A stretch of DNA of 34,748 nucleotides from a virus, in the IMG/VR virus record IMGVR_UViG_3300044825_000641, positions 1-34,748 of that record; one strand, written 5' to 3'. Each line of letters starts with the position of its first letter. Within the stretch, counting starts at the first letter, position 1. Both the position numbers and the translations under genes were made by a program. The notes beneath the pieces are model-generated. The model was not told where the DNA came from, ran no database searches, and worked only from the letters and a program-made list of their open reading frames with translations. Positions 13,372 to 22,951 of this stretch are shown here, piece by piece.

Positions 13372-15269
13372 CAGTTATCCCCTGCCTCTGCCTTTAGGTT
13401 CGCAGACACAATCACCGCCTTAACTGGGTCGGAGATTGAAACTTCAAAAATTCTGTCCCGCGCCCAACCCAGTCTCCGCCAGATGGCACGGTTGTAATAG
13501 TTTCCTTGAACGCCAATCGACACCCAGTTCTCGTTTGACCAAGTAAATCCGCCGTCATCCGACCAGCGCAACATAGCTTGGGGATTCTCGCCTTGACCGT
13601 GTTCCAAACCCACTCCAGGCTGAAACTGGATTTGTAACTCTGCAAAATACTGGCGCTGCAAGTCGGTCGTAATGTGTGGGCATCTTCTGATGCGGCGCAC
13701 CAATTGTCCGTCATCGGTGTATTGCGATAGGCTTAATTTATAAAGTTTGCCATTTTCATAGTCTCCAACTAAAACTTGTTGGTTAAAGAAACAGCAACAG
13801 TTTCCACGGTGGCGCTCAAACTGGTTCAAGTCGTTGGTGTAGAGCCACTTGTGCCACAACCCCGTAGTGTTGTCATAGGCCCAAGTAAGGCCGTTAGTAC
13901 CAATCGAAGGGAAAGTCACAACGTAGGTCTCATGGCCCTCAAGCTGGTACGTCCAGGCTATCGCATCGGATACGTCTTGCCCGACCAAAGTATTCTCGAC
14001 CGCGTGAGTAGAAATCCGCTCTGGGACGTATCCGTTCATGCGGACTATGGTCGCCTCGCCTCGGTTGTTTTTCGAGACATAGGCAAAGGAGTTACCCATC
14101 CGGGCGCATGAGAAGGCCGCAGCGATTCCCTGCTGGGTGCTGGAGCCCTGAATCCTTTGGAAAGGAAAGGGAGTTGATCCAACATCGAGCCAGGCTTCTG
14201 AGGACATTTCACCCAAGAGATAAACTTCACGCCGATCCACAATGATGGCCACTAGGTCATCTGGTGAGCCATCCTTTGAGGCAAAAGACAGCGGGTTAGT
14301 GATGGGCGAAAGTAAGTTTGTTGCGGCCCATTGCTGGCTTTCTGGCTTGTTATAAACGAAGTAATTATCCGAAATATCGACCGTCACCCCGCCCTCAAAG
14401 GCTCCATCCGTTGATGGCAGAACCGTCCAGTTTAGGGCGTAAATGGTGGTGCTGGAGACCGTCTGCGCTACGCTGACCGTATAAGTCCCCGCTCCCCCTG
14501 AGCCTGTTCCCAAGGCCGTAATGATGGTTCCATCGGTAATTCCGGTACCCTCAATAGTCTGACCTACTCTTAGGGTACCGCTGGTCACCGCGCTAACGGT
14601 CAAAGTTGTGCTGGCAATTGAGCCGGTCACAATAGCGGGTGCTGCGGTTGAGTTAATTGCCGTGCTGGCAACTGTCTGTGAGTCGCTAACCGTGTACGTT
14701 CCCGTTCCTCCGGTTCCTGTTCCTAAAGCTGTGATGACGGTGTTTTGTTGTATTCCAGAGCCAAAAATAGCTTGTCCGACCGCAATTGTGCCGCTCTGCA
14801 TCACGCTGACAGTCAACGTAGTACCAGAAATTGAGCCGGTAAAAATTGCCGCAGACGGGTTGCTGATGTACCAAGTGTAGCGATAAGAGTCGTCCACAAT
14901 GTAGACGTTGATTCCGTTATCGACTATCCCGACCTGACCTGCTGATGTGTTCATCTGGCCAATCATCTTGGGGGTCAAGTCGTCCTCTAGGACGTACACA
15001 AAGTCCCCGCAGACTGCGACAACCTGTTGGCCACCGGATAGGGTTCTCAACCCTCGGACTTCTTCCTGATTGGGAAACTGGGCGACAGTCTCCAGACCCG
15101 GGGTGGGATAGAGCGCAATAATGCCGCGCTCGCCCTGAGCCTTCATGGGATCAATTTCAGGGTAGAAATTGATGCACTCTTGGGCGTCTTGGGTAATCGA
15201 GGGCGCTTCGTAAGCTGCACCGACAAAGCCAAAGTCCGGCATTACTGGAAGCCTCCGGTCAAAATCCAA
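13371..15269 (-). CDS. P22 gp10-like DNA-stabilisation/tail hub protein with two inserted beta modules
   Basis: A 632-residue homologue of the phage stabilisation family, which plugs the portal channel after packaging and forms the tail hub. Family features are [16 protein letters not shown] (25-40), [12 protein letters not shown] (52-63), [60 protein letters not shown] and [17 protein letters not shown]. Residues 143-206 and 214-277 are two copies of a beta module absent from P22 gp10. Removing the inserted stretch (about 135 residues) leaves about 495, close to gp10's 472. The gene overlaps the gp4-like gene by 28 bases. Confidence 0.92.
   Translation of the reverse strand: MDFDRRLPVMPDFGFVGAAYEAPSITQDAQECINFYPEIDPMKAQGERGIIALYPTPGLETVAQFPNQEEVRGLRTLSGGQQVVAVCGDFVYVLEDDLTPKMIGQMNTSAGQVGIVDNGINVYIVDDSYRYTWYISNPSAAIFTGSISGTTLTVSVMQSGTIAVGQAIFGSGIQQNTVITALGTGTGGTGTYTVSDSQTVASTAINSTAAPAIVTGSIASTTLTVSAVTSGTLRVGQTIEGTGITDGTIITALGTGSGGAGTYTVSVAQTVSSTTIYALNWTVLPSTDGAFEGGVTVDISDNYFVYNKPESQQWAATNLLSPITNPLSFASKDGSPDDLVAIIVDRREVYLLGEMSSEAWLDVGSTPFPFQRIQGSSTQQGIAAAFSCARMGNSFAYVSKNNRGEATIVRMNGYVPERISTHAVENTLVGQDVSDAIAWTYQLEGHETYVVTFPSIGTNGLTWAYDNTTGLWHKWLYTNDLNQFERHRGNCCCFFNQQVLVGDYENGKLYKLSLSQYTDDGQLVRRIRRCPHITTDLQRQYFAELQIQFQPGVGLEHGQGENPQAMLRWSDDGGFTWSNENWVSIGVQGNYYNRAIWRRLGWARDRIFEVSISDPVKAVIVSANLKAEAGDN
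14439..14843 (-). repeat. Two tandem copies of an Ig-like beta module within the gp10-like gene
   Basis: Copy 1 lies at 14843-14652 and copy 2 at 14630-14439. Each encodes about 64 residues of the pattern TGSI(S/A)xTTLTVS, SGTxxVGQxI, GxGI, xTxITALGTG, G(T/A)GTYTVSxxQTV(A/S)ST. A third copy is in the gp4-like gene. The modules are low in charge and likely form surface domains. Confidence 0.85.
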
Positions 15270-16210
15270 CCGGCATCAGCCCGCTTACCGACCACCAGCA
15301 CATCGTCATATCGAGCGGACTGCATGGGCTTCATATTGGTACGCTTAATCGTAGCCTTAGCCTGGGAGGCTAGTCCGTTGATCATGGCTACTTGCTGGGG
15401 GTTTGACTTCCCATACATGGGCATAAGTCTCTCGGCCAGGCACCAGCGCAGGCACATGATGTAGCCCTGCGGGATAACGATGTTGTCGTTGATGCTATTG
15501 AATCGCTGGAAAATGGTGTCGCAGAAGATGTGCATTTCGCCCTGAGAAGGGTTTGGCCAGAAGTAAAACGTGCCCATAACCTCGGACGGCTGGTAATACA
15601 TGGCCTTGGGCCACGGGCCGTTTTGGGTCTTAAGCCCAATCAGCTCGTAGTTCTCAAGGTTTAGGATCGCAACCGGGTAGTCCAGACCGCCATTTACAAC
15701 AGGCAACGCATTAGAGTTAGTGTTCACTCGCACATAAGCTGAGTTCACCCCCAGCGGGCGCTCGTAGTACGCGGTTATTGTGGTGCTACTTGCGGTCTGG
15801 GAATTGTTTACTGTGTAGGTTCCGGCGTAGTTCACGTTTCCGCCCGCACCAGTACCAAAGCCGGTAATCTTGGTTCCCGGGGTGATTCCAGAGCCTGAGA
15901 GCGTCATCCCTAGAGCTATTCCGCCCTCGGCGATTCCGGTGACCGTCAGGGTCGTACCTGAAATTGAGCCGGTAAAGGTTGAGTTCACCTGACCTGTGGG
16001 GCCGATGGTGTATTGGGTCTGGCCTGCGGTCAGGGTAAAGATAATCTCGGTCTTGTAGTAGACCATCATTTGCTCATTTGACCATTGATCAATCATGTCG
16101 TTGAGCATATCGAAGGCGTCTTGTGCCTCCGCAGGGGCTGGGGTTTCTCCCGCAGCCAAGGCGCCAATATCCTTCATGGCGCGGCTGATGATGTCAATTG
16201 GCTGGGTCAT
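15242..16210 (-). CDS. P22 gp4-like tail accessory factor with one inserted beta module
   Basis: A 322-residue head-completion protein. The N-terminal helices ([17 protein letters not shown], then [19 protein letters not shown]) and [14 protein letters not shown] are typical of the gp4 family, which binds under the portal and starts tail assembly. Residues 79-147 are a third copy of the module seen in the gp10-like protein. The remaining part ([22 protein letters not shown], later LNYYQP-like and [10 protein letters not shown]) is longer than P22 gp4 (166 residues) and resembles the larger gp4 relatives of other podoviruses. It overlaps the next gene upstream by four bases. Confidence 0.88.
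   Translation of the reverse strand: MTQPIDIISRAMKDIGALAAGETPAPAEAQDAFDMLNDMIDQWSNEQMMVYYKTEIIFTLTAGQTQYTIGPTGQVNSTFTGSISGTTLTVTGIAEGGIALGMTLSGSGITPGTKITGFGTGAGGNVNYAGTYTVNNSQTASSTTITAYYERPLGVNSAYVRVNTNSNALPVVNGGLDYPVAILNLENYELIGLKTQNGPWPKAMYYQPSEVMGTFYFWPNPSQGEMHIFCDTIFQRFNSINDNIVIPQGYIMCLRWCLAERLMPMYGKSNPQQVAMINGLASQAKATIKRTNMKPMQSARYDDVLVVGKRADAGWILTGGFQ
15770..15976 (-). repeat. Third copy of the beta module, in the gp4-like gene
   Basis: It encodes [14 protein letters not shown], then [20 protein letters not shown] and [18 protein letters not shown] (residues 79-147). It matches the two copies in the next gene, with a three-residue insertion in the Gly-rich loop. The start [12 protein letters not shown] is identical to copy 1 at 14843. 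Confidence 0.85.
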
Positions 16211-16515
16211 AACGTCACCTTAAAGGTTTCCACCTTCCACGGCGGATCACGGTTTTCCGCATTTTCTAACGCCGCAACCTGTTCGTCTAGCCTCGTTTTG
16301 ATTAGATGGCGACTACCCTCTTGGGTGTCCAAATCTAACCAATGGGCTACTTGTTGCTCGGTCAGGTTATCCGAGTAGTCATATTTTGTGCGGAACTTCC
16401 AATAGCCCTCGGTCGCCACCGTATGCTTGTCGGTGACGGCCTCGACGTAATACTTGACGGTATGAACTTTGCCGTCTTTTTGAGTCAGCTCTTGGATTTT
16501 CCAGATGTAATTCAT
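16207..16515 (-). CDS. Conserved phage hypothetical (DUF7936-like)
   Basis: A 102-residue beta-rich protein. [19 protein letters not shown], then [20 protein letters not shown] and [20 protein letters not shown] form a pattern I know from marine and freshwater phages, where it lies among tail genes without a known role. Both flanks overlap by four bases, so it is translated with the tail-fibre assembly-like protein and the gp4-like protein. Confidence 0.7.
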   Translation of the reverse strand: MNYIWKIQELTQKDGKVHTVKYYVEAVTDKHTVATEGYWKFRTKYDYSDNLTEQQVAHWLDLDTQEGSRHLIKTRLDEQVAALENAENRDPPWKVETFKVTL

Positions 16516-17072
16516 TCTGTAACCTCGGTAGGCTGTTCTACGGGCTGTTCTACGGGTTGTTCTAATGGTTTCTGATCAGGACTTAGGGGCCAGTTAATTG
16601 CGGGTAGGTTTGCCAACTCATCAACCGTTGTGCAAGCTATGACCGCAGCTCGTGAAATATCCGCAGTCGTTCTAATGCTCTGACGCCAAGTGTTCCAATC
16701 CGGTGCTACGGTGCCTTGAGTTTCCATAGCCTTGACTACCATCCAATCCGAAGGCAAAAGGATTGTGTAAGCCATTTGATTGATTTGTGCAACCTGTTGT
16801 GATTTTAGTTGGTCTAAGTCTTTTGGTATAGCCGTATAGTTAATATCGACCGTGTTAGTTTGAGCGTTGTAGACTGCAAGCTCTGGGGATACCCAGTAAT
16901 ACTGTTGGTTTGCTTGCGGGCCGTAGACTACATCAACCAGACCAATTTCTGCCCGTTGTTCTGGGGTGGATTGTTGTATCCATTGTGCAGGGTAGACGAT
17001 GCCATTATATGTCCACTCCACTCCGGGCTGAACATACATAACAATTTGTCCGTCTTGTATTGTGGCAAACAT
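16512..17072 (-). CDS. Tail-fibre assembly-like protein (DUF4376-like)
   Basis: A 186-residue protein. The N-terminal half (MFATIQDGQIVMYVQPGVEW, TYNGIVYPAQWIQQSTPEQR, IGLVDVVYG) is the usual beta domain of gp38/DUF4376-type proteins encoded after tail fibres. The C-terminal half has a helical hairpin (QMAYTILLPSDWMVVKAMET, DWNTWRQSIRT) as in DUF4376. It may chaperone fibre folding or attach to the fibre. The last 20 residues are repeats of PVEQ encoded by a 12-base tandem repeat. Confidence 0.75.
   Translation of the reverse strand: MFATIQDGQIVMYVQPGVEWTYNGIVYPAQWIQQSTPEQRAEIGLVDVVYGPQANQQYYWVSPELAVYNAQTNTVDINYTAIPKDLDQLKSQQVAQINQMAYTILLPSDWMVVKAMETQGTVAPDWNTWRQSIRTTADISRAAVIACTTVDELANLPAINWPLSPDQKPLEQPVEQPVEQPTEVTE
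16531..16566 (-). repeat. 12-bp tandem repeat coding the PVEQ tail
   Basis: The plus-strand unit GGCTGTTCTACG occurs at 16531 and 16543 exactly and a diverged third unit starts at 16555. Read on the minus strand it gives EQPVEQPVEQ. Such a repeat can slip and change the length of the protein's C-terminal tail without breaking the frame. Confidence 0.8.
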
Positions 17073-17074
17073 AA

Positions 17075-19570
17075 TTACCTCGCTAAAGAATACTTAAATG
17101 GATTTGTGGCAAATGCGGCGTAGATGTAGGTTCCACCTGAACCATTTGGATCGTTTGGGGTTCTGACCTTAAAACCATTAGATAAAATATCAAATGATCT
17201 AGAAACGCCACCCCATGATGTGCTTTCTGCTGCGGACGAATTTGCCCCAAGAACAGCATCATTTGGATTGTCTACATCACGCGATGTATCGTACATATAC
17301 CAATCCGAAGTATTATTGGTGCGTTTTATTAGTAACCACCTTGGACTAAACCCTGTGTAGACAAACGGGCCGTCCGAACTTGCATTTCCAGTATAAATGC
17401 CAAAGGCAGAGTAGCCAGCAACTTCGGCAAAGCAGTAGGCGACATAAGTAACGCCGCTATTGTTTACTGAATACCCAGTTCCAGCGATTGTAAACACGGT
17501 GCTATTAAAAGCAGTTGGAGTACCGCTAGCGTTGTTCCATTCAGGTGCGCTACTTACTACTGCTTGTGTGCTTTCAAGAAGTAATTTACTTGGCGCTGTT
17601 CCTGCATTTCTGTGCTGAACAATCCAACTTGTCGTAGAACTTCGTGCTTTAATAATAAGCATTGCAGGAGTTACACCTAAACCATGCCCTACCGTTGCGC
17701 CCTGCGTAGCGTTACCAGTATAAGTAATAATCGAGAACCCAGCCGTGGTGTTTGCTCTTACTGTGCTGGTGATAGTGCCGCTGGTGTTGGTAGCGTTTGA
17801 GCCGCCAGCGTTCCAAAGCCATGACACATAGGTTGCTGTGTTAGTGTTTAGTTGGGCAAGCGCACCTACTGTAAATCCGTCTGAGTTAAATGCAGTCAGG
17901 CCAGTAGTTTCTGTTGTTGCAGCATCTGTGGTATTAGATTCCAGTTGGTTTTGCGTTCCACGCACAGCATCGTATAGGCCATGATCCGTAGCCCCGCTGC
18001 GGCTCTTGATCCACACAAAGTCAGGCTGAAACGGAGAACCTGTTACAGAGCGAGAAGAGCCTGTTCCGGTGTATAGCTCGATGTCAAAATACTTATTCGC
18101 CTGTGTCGTACTCGTAGCACCTATGGTCGGCGTTGAGAGGTTTTGGGTACACAATGCCTTAAAGCCTGATGGTGCGGTGTAGGCGAATGGGCGTTGGCCG
18201 AAGTTAAATGATGCGCTAGTGCTTTGTGACGAACCAGAATTGTGGCTATATGCAGGGCAATATGTTCCACTTATTCCAGTAAATGCCGCATTTGTTCCCG
18301 CTACTGGGTCGCCAGAACCGTACCAAGTTCCGTTTTTTCCAAAATAAATTTTTCCATTATCCAAATCAAAAGCGCACATTAAAACATCGCCATTTGATGC
18401 GGAACCAGTACCATAAGAGGAAAAACTACCATTGTTCCATTTGTTATTACTTCTTGCTATGTACCCGTATGTTGTTGCTGTACTACCAACATAAGTATTA
18501 GTGGCATTAAATGAAGTATCGGCGATACCAACACACAAATTTGAATTTGTATCTGCGTTTTGCAGATATTCAAAATACCACTTACCAGACGACACAAAAA
18601 TGGAAGAAATTGCCGCTTGACTAGAGCCTAATGATGTTGCGGACGCATCTAAATTTCCATTGGCTAGTGTGATGTTTGCGCCTTTCCATAGCGGATTCAG
18701 CGTAGCGTAATTCCCACGCACCTCACCACCGACACCTGTATCCGTACCGTAGGATGTTGGCGTATCCACAAGGCTGTCATTGCCAACACCAGCGGTTACC
18801 GAGAAGTTGTTAGGCGTCCAGTTGTGGCCGTTTCCAGAGTAGTCTTTACCAAGCGTTCCAGCGGTGGTGTTGGAGTTGTCTGAGAAGTTTAGGTAAAAGC
18901 CGTTAGTGCCGTATGTGCCTGTGTATTTGATAGGCTCCCATACGCCTGTCGATGCGTTGGTTTGACCGAATGAGGAAGGCGTTAAGGCCTGACCGTCGAT
19001 GAAGTTGACTTCTGTTAGGTAGCCGTTGAAACTGCTTATTGGAGAGCCGTAGTCAGGATCGTAAAATGTACCAATCGTATGAAAAAATGCCCTGTTGATT
19101 TCTCCATTAGAATTTTGCGTTGGGTTTGTATTAGTTCCAAATGTAGTTACTTCAGAACCATTAACATACAATCTCATACGATTTGCAGCAGTAGCGTTAG
19201 GGGTGTCCCACACCGCAACTATATGGTACCAACTAGAAACATCACGAAATACCTGTGTTGTTATTTTTCGACCATTATAGGAGGGGTCTTGATAGCACCA
19301 ATACTCAATAGTATCCCCTGATAAAAAACGAATACCGTGTTGCTTATTTGTTGTCGGAGATGCTAGATAATCAAACAACGCAAAAATAGTTTCGCTGTCT
19401 ACTCCAAGGCGGCTTCTCTTAACCCATCCACTCCAAGTCCAAGTTTGAAGATTGCCAGCACTTGCAGGTGTTCTATTCAGATACGCACTATCCGCAGAGT
19501 TAAACCGCAGACTGCGCTGTATCTGATATGCACCGCCAGTTCCAGGTACCGCAGTACCAAGAATCATCAT
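17075..19570 (-). CDS. Large adhesin-like virion protein: LamG + SPRY + C-terminal beta domains
   Basis: An 831-residue Ser/Thr/Gly/Asn-rich protein. Residues 20-205 form a concanavalin/LamG-type lectin domain (RSLRFNSADSAYLNRTP, WTWSGWVKRS, WYHIVAVWDT, MRLYVNGSEV, GYLTEVNFIDGQ). Residues 322-465 fit a SPRY domain (SSGKWYFEYLQ, NLCVGIAD, GYIARSNNKWNNG, GDVLMCAFDLDNGKIYFGKNG). The remainder resembles the DUF7483 domain that often follows SPRY in aquatic phages (PDFVWIKSRSGATDHGLYDA, FDILSNGFKV). It is probably displayed on fibres and binds glycans. The start at 19570 forms an ATGA overlap with the tail fibre; a second ATG follows at 19567. Confidence 0.8.
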   Translation of the reverse strand: MMILGTAVPGTGGAYQIQRSLRFNSADSAYLNRTPASAGNLQTWTWSGWVKRSRLGVDSETIFALFDYLASPTTNKQHGIRFLSGDTIEYWCYQDPSYNGRKITTQVFRDVSSWYHIVAVWDTPNATAANRMRLYVNGSEVTTFGTNTNPTQNSNGEINRAFFHTIGTFYDPDYGSPISSFNGYLTEVNFIDGQALTPSSFGQTNASTGVWEPIKYTGTYGTNGFYLNFSDNSNTTAGTLGKDYSGNGHNWTPNNFSVTAGVGNDSLVDTPTSYGTDTGVGGEVRGNYATLNPLWKGANITLANGNLDASATSLGSSQAAISSIFVSSGKWYFEYLQNADTNSNLCVGIADTSFNATNTYVGSTATTYGYIARSNNKWNNGSFSSYGTGSASNGDVLMCAFDLDNGKIYFGKNGTWYGSGDPVAGTNAAFTGISGTYCPAYSHNSGSSQSTSASFNFGQRPFAYTAPSGFKALCTQNLSTPTIGATSTTQANKYFDIELYTGTGSSRSVTGSPFQPDFVWIKSRSGATDHGLYDAVRGTQNQLESNTTDAATTETTGLTAFNSDGFTVGALAQLNTNTATYVSWLWNAGGSNATNTSGTITSTVRANTTAGFSIITYTGNATQGATVGHGLGVTPAMLIIKARSSTTSWIVQHRNAGTAPSKLLLESTQAVVSSAPEWNNASGTPTAFNSTVFTIAGTGYSVNNSGVTYVAYCFAEVAGYSAFGIYTGNASSDGPFVYTGFSPRWLLIKRTNNTSDWYMYDTSRDVDNPNDAVLGANSSAAESTSWGGVSRSFDILSNGFKVRTPNDPNGSGGTYIYAAFATNPFKYSLAR

Positions 19571-22500
19571 GCCAGGGCTCCCGTGGCGGCAATGTAGACG
19601 TTAGTGCCGTTAGAGTAATACGACAACCAGTATGTGCCGGTGGCCGATAACGTGCTCAAAACGCCGGATGCTACTTTGGTTGTAGCTGCTGCGGTAACTG
19701 CGTAATTACTGTTATTAACCAACAAAATGTTTCCGGTTTGGCCCGATGTAATGTTGGTAAATGTCAAGGTGATGCTTCCTGTTGGGGTGCAAGTAAAGTT
19801 ACTTGCTGCGTTCATATCGAAGGAACCATCGTTGTCTGCCGTGATGGTAGCCCGTACCGCTTTTTCCGCACGGATGTTTCCGCTGGAGTCGATACGCATA
19901 CGCTCGGTAAGAGTTCCAGAACCATCTGGCGTAGTCAAAAACAAAATTCGTCCCGGCATATCATTGCTTGCGCCGGGGGTGCCATCTACTTCAGCAGTAA
20001 TTTCTGCTGCGGTTGTATATCCAGTTCCGTTTGCTCCTCGCCAAAGTAATCGACCTAATGTATCTCCACTTTGAACAATCGTATTTGAACCAACTGTCGC
20101 ATTACGAGATTTATCAAAATAATATGTTGGGCCAGAAGTTGATGCCGCAAACCTTCTTAAATAAAGATCACCACTTGTTGATTGAATGTCTAATGATCCT
20201 GAAGGCGAACTTGTCCCGATACCAACATTACCGCTGGAGTCGATACGCATACGCTCTGCGTCATTTGCAAAAAATCTTAAAGCATCAGAAGTATGGCTAT
20301 ATCTAATACCGCCCTGACCATTATTAGTGTCTGAGAAAAAAACACCACTATCGCCAGTTGTTGATGTACGAATGTTTATAAAATTAGAAGCGTCAGATGT
20401 TGTCCCAATATCTAATTTATATGAAAGGCTTGTAGCGCCAATCCCCACATTACCGGATGAAGGATTAAACGTGAGCTTGGTCGATGAAACGTCCAGCGTT
20501 GTTTCGTTGCCGGTTGTAAGGTCTGAAAATGTGATGTAGCGGGTTGCGTTGGTGGTGGTGTCGTCGGTGATTGTTACGCCTGACGTATCACTTGACCAAG
20601 TTGGAACCCCGCTTGCCAGCTTTAGAACCTGACCGTCTGTGCCAGCAGCTAGAAATGTGGTTGTTCCAGTAGTTGACTGATACGGTAACGAACCCGTCGC
20701 ACCACCGGCCAAGTTTGTGGACGTTCCGACCGACACCGTGGACGATGCCACGTTCCTCCAATATCCACCTGTTGAGTAATACTGAAGCAAAGAGTTGTCA
20801 GAAATTGGTGTCGAGAGCTGGACGTTTTGGTCAGTTCCACCAAGCTGCGACCCTGGGAAAATCTTGACATACATCGAACCCGAACCGCCTGAGCCGTTAT
20901 TGGTAACGATACCAATTTCAGCCTTAATGTTCGGTGCCGACGGTTTTGTGGCGGTCATAGCACCACCACCGGCGGGGTCATACCAGAGCGTGTCGTTGTT
21001 GTTATAGGCGCTTAAATCAAAACCTTTAGCCAAACCTACCGCAACCACCCGACCAAATGCGTTTAGGGCGATGTCCTCGTAGGCAACACCTACAAAAGCG
21101 TTTCCGTCGGTGATACCAGCCGTTGACGGGCCCATAGTAATCACACCGGATGATCCAACGACCCCAGTTTTAATGACTAATTGACCCTTGGTAATTGCTG
21201 AAGATGCCTTACCGTAGACAAAAATCTGCTCGTTGACCTGGGTGTCGTACCCAGCTCCGCTATCTATGCGGAAGTTTAATGTCCCGGTTGCACCCCACCA
21301 CGCCCTACCGACAACAGGCGTTACGGTCGCGGCGGTATTAAAGTCTAGGTAATCAAGATAGTGCGCTGTGGTGCTTAGAGTCCCGGTTGAGGGATTAAAG
21401 GTGTATTTGGCACTCGTCGTATAAAGCGTTGATGCACTACCAGTTGCAGCATCGTTAAATACCGGATACCGGGTGGCGTTAGCCGTGTCCGCAGAAATCG
21501 TCAGGCTTGCTGCGGGAATCGTAGCCCAGGCCGGTAAGCCGCTCGATAGGGTCAAATACTGGCCGTTTGTGCCTGCCGCCAGCATAGCGGTAGTGCCACT
21601 AGCCGACTGATATGGAAGGCTGCCTGTGGCCCCGCCAGCAAGGTTTGTGGCCGTTGTGGCGCTAGTTGCTGATGTTGCGGTGGCTGCGTTGCCGTTAATC
21701 GACCCAGAAATGGTGTTTGTCACCGTCAGGTCGGTCAGAGTACCTAAACCTGTGATTCCTGAGTAGGTTCCAGACAGCCGCGAAGAGTCAATCGTGCCGC
21801 TGGTTATTTGGTTCGCAGCAATCGCTATATTGGTGTCCGAGGCGCTTGTCAGTTGACCTTGGGCATTAACTTGGAACGTAACTGCCTTATTTGCCCCACC
21901 GTAAGTTCCGCCGGTAACCCCGGTGTTGGCGATATTAAATGTGTCGCCACCAGTTAAAGACAGGCCCGTACCGGCAAAGTAGACGCCGCCTACGGAAAAG
22001 TTGTTCCAATCAACCGCAGTCACCCCAAGGGTGCCACCTGGCTGGGCGGTACAGTACCAAGCTGAACCAGCTAGACCGCCTTCGGTAACGAACACCAGAG
22101 CTGAAATCAGTTCATCCCATGAGTTTGCGTCCGCAGACCGCGCCCACGGGCCAGAACCAGCAACGTAAATACCGTTTTCGTAGTCGTTTAACTGATCCTT
22201 AACTAAGACCCGCTCACCGGCCTGAACCGTTACGCCGTCAACAGTCTTAGGCGCTCCAGACAGGGTAAGGTTGCCTGTGGTGGCCGCAACGACCGGCTGC
22301 TTCCACGAAATACCAAGGGCAAGAGAATCGACGTACAGCTTGGTGGTCAGGTCATTGTTCCCGACCGGCTGGTTTTGTTGCGATGCAGTAGTAAACTGAG
22401 CTGCCGCAGGCGTAGTTAAACCGACTGTCGTGCTGTTAATCGTGCTGTTAGTAATCGTCACCCCGTCCAAATTGGGGTTTACGGGCGCATAGAAGGGCGT

Positions 22501-22608
22501 TCCCGCTGGGCCGATTAAGTTGATGCACTCGTAGGGCGGCAGGGGCTGAAACGTGCCCTGAACCGGCAAAAAGTTTACTGTCTGGGTCTTGGCGGTATCG
22601 TTAGCCAT
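19567..22608 (-). CDS. Tail fibre protein with internal repeats
   Basis: A 1013-residue trimeric-fibre-type protein. The N-terminus (PYECINLIGPAGTPFYAPV) and LTTKLYVDSLALGISWKQPV, then TVDGVTVQAGERVLVKDQ and NGIYVAGSGPWARSADA are standard in podovirus and myovirus fibres. Two copies of NLAGGATGSLPYQS...AAGTxGQxLxLxSGxPxW lie about 310 residues apart (DNA near 20590-20715 and 21515-21650). Two copies of ERMRIDSSGN occur, one followed by VGIGTSSPSG. There is no S74 chaperone at the end; it stops with a compact beta domain (FTCTPTGSITLTFTNITSGQ). This is a probable host-range determinant. Confidence 0.85.
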   Translation of the reverse strand: MANDTAKTQTVNFLPVQGTFQPLPPYECINLIGPAGTPFYAPVNPNLDGVTITNSTINSTTVGLTTPAAAQFTTASQQNQPVGNNDLTTKLYVDSLALGISWKQPVVAATTGNLTLSGAPKTVDGVTVQAGERVLVKDQLNDYENGIYVAGSGPWARSADANSWDELISALVFVTEGGLAGSAWYCTAQPGGTLGVTAVDWNNFSVGGVYFAGTGLSLTGGDTFNIANTGVTGGTYGGANKAVTFQVNAQGQLTSASDTNIAIAANQITSGTIDSSRLSGTYSGITGLGTLTDLTVTNTISGSINGNAATATSATSATTATNLAGGATGSLPYQSASGTTAMLAAGTNGQYLTLSSGLPAWATIPAASLTISADTANATRYPVFNDAATGSASTLYTTSAKYTFNPSTGTLSTTAHYLDYLDFNTAATVTPVVGRAWWGATGTLNFRIDSGAGYDTQVNEQIFVYGKASSAITKGQLVIKTGVVGSSGVITMGPSTAGITDGNAFVGVAYEDIALNAFGRVVAVGLAKGFDLSAYNNNDTLWYDPAGGGAMTATKPSAPNIKAEIGIVTNNGSGGSGSMYVKIFPGSQLGGTDQNVQLSTPISDNSLLQYYSTGGYWRNVASSTVSVGTSTNLAGGATGSLPYQSTTGTTTFLAAGTDGQVLKLASGVPTWSSDTSGVTITDDTTTNATRYITFSDLTTGNETTLDVSSTKLTFNPSSGNVGIGATSLSYKLDIGTTSDASNFINIRTSTTGDSGVFFSDTNNGQGGIRYSHTSDALRFFANDAERMRIDSSGNVGIGTSSPSGSLDIQSTSGDLYLRRFAASTSGPTYYFDKSRNATVGSNTIVQSGDTLGRLLWRGANGTGYTTAAEITAEVDGTPGASNDMPGRILFLTTPDGSGTLTERMRIDSSGNIRAEKAVRATITADNDGSFDMNAASNFTCTPTGSITLTFTNITSGQTGNILLVNNSNYAVTAAATTKVASGVLSTLSATGTYWLSYYSNGTNVYIAATGALA
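19880..20256 (-). repeat. Exact 26-bp repeat within the tail-fibre gene
   Basis: The same 26 bases occur at 19880-19905 and 20231-20256, coding the ERMRIDSSGN element on the minus strand. Exact identity at third codon positions suggests recent duplication or gene conversion and gives a site for recombination within the fibre. Confidence 0.85.
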
Positions 22609-22618
22609 GAACTGCCCC

Positions 22619-22951
22619 TTACTCGGTGGCTACTAAGGTCAGATACAGGGTGTTGGTTCCTGACGAAATAGCCTTGATGTAAATATCTGGTGCGCCGCAA
22701 TCAATAACGATTGGGTAAAACATATTCGGAGCCAAAACAAATGACCCACCGTTCCCTGATGAAGCAATCGCAGGCGTGGCCATATTGGTCGCAGTCGTCC
22801 CAAAGGTGATGGCCGCCGTGCCGGTTCCGACGTTCAAAAGAGCTACGCGGAAGGCCCGGGTTGGGGTGTCTGTAACCAGTTGCAGCGCCGCTGACGGTGA
22901 GGTCGTTAAATCTAGGCGAAAGGTGGGAGATAAAATTTTCAGAGAGTTCAT
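22619..22951 (-). CDS. Small beta-rich virion protein
   Basis: A 110-residue protein with alternating hydrophobic strands: FRLDLTTSPSAALQLVTDTP, TRAFRVALLNVGTGTAAITF, GGSFVLAPNMFYPIVID and YIKAISSGTNTLYLTLVA. This is the pattern of small jelly-roll or Ig-like head or tail accessory proteins in aquatic phages. It sits between the fibre and the glycosyltransferase and overlaps the latter by four bases. Specific role unknown. Confidence 0.65.
   Translation of the reverse strand: MNSLKILSPTFRLDLTTSPSAALQLVTDTPTRAFRVALLNVGTGTAAITFGTTATNMATPAIASSGNGGSFVLAPNMFYPIVIDCGAPDIYIKAISSGTNTLYLTLVATE

Noticed and set aside
20013-20306. 97-codon plus-strand frame opposite the tail fibre
   Set aside because: Antisense to strongly conserved fibre code in an AT-rich patch, with no SD and no promoter. 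It is a composition artefact.
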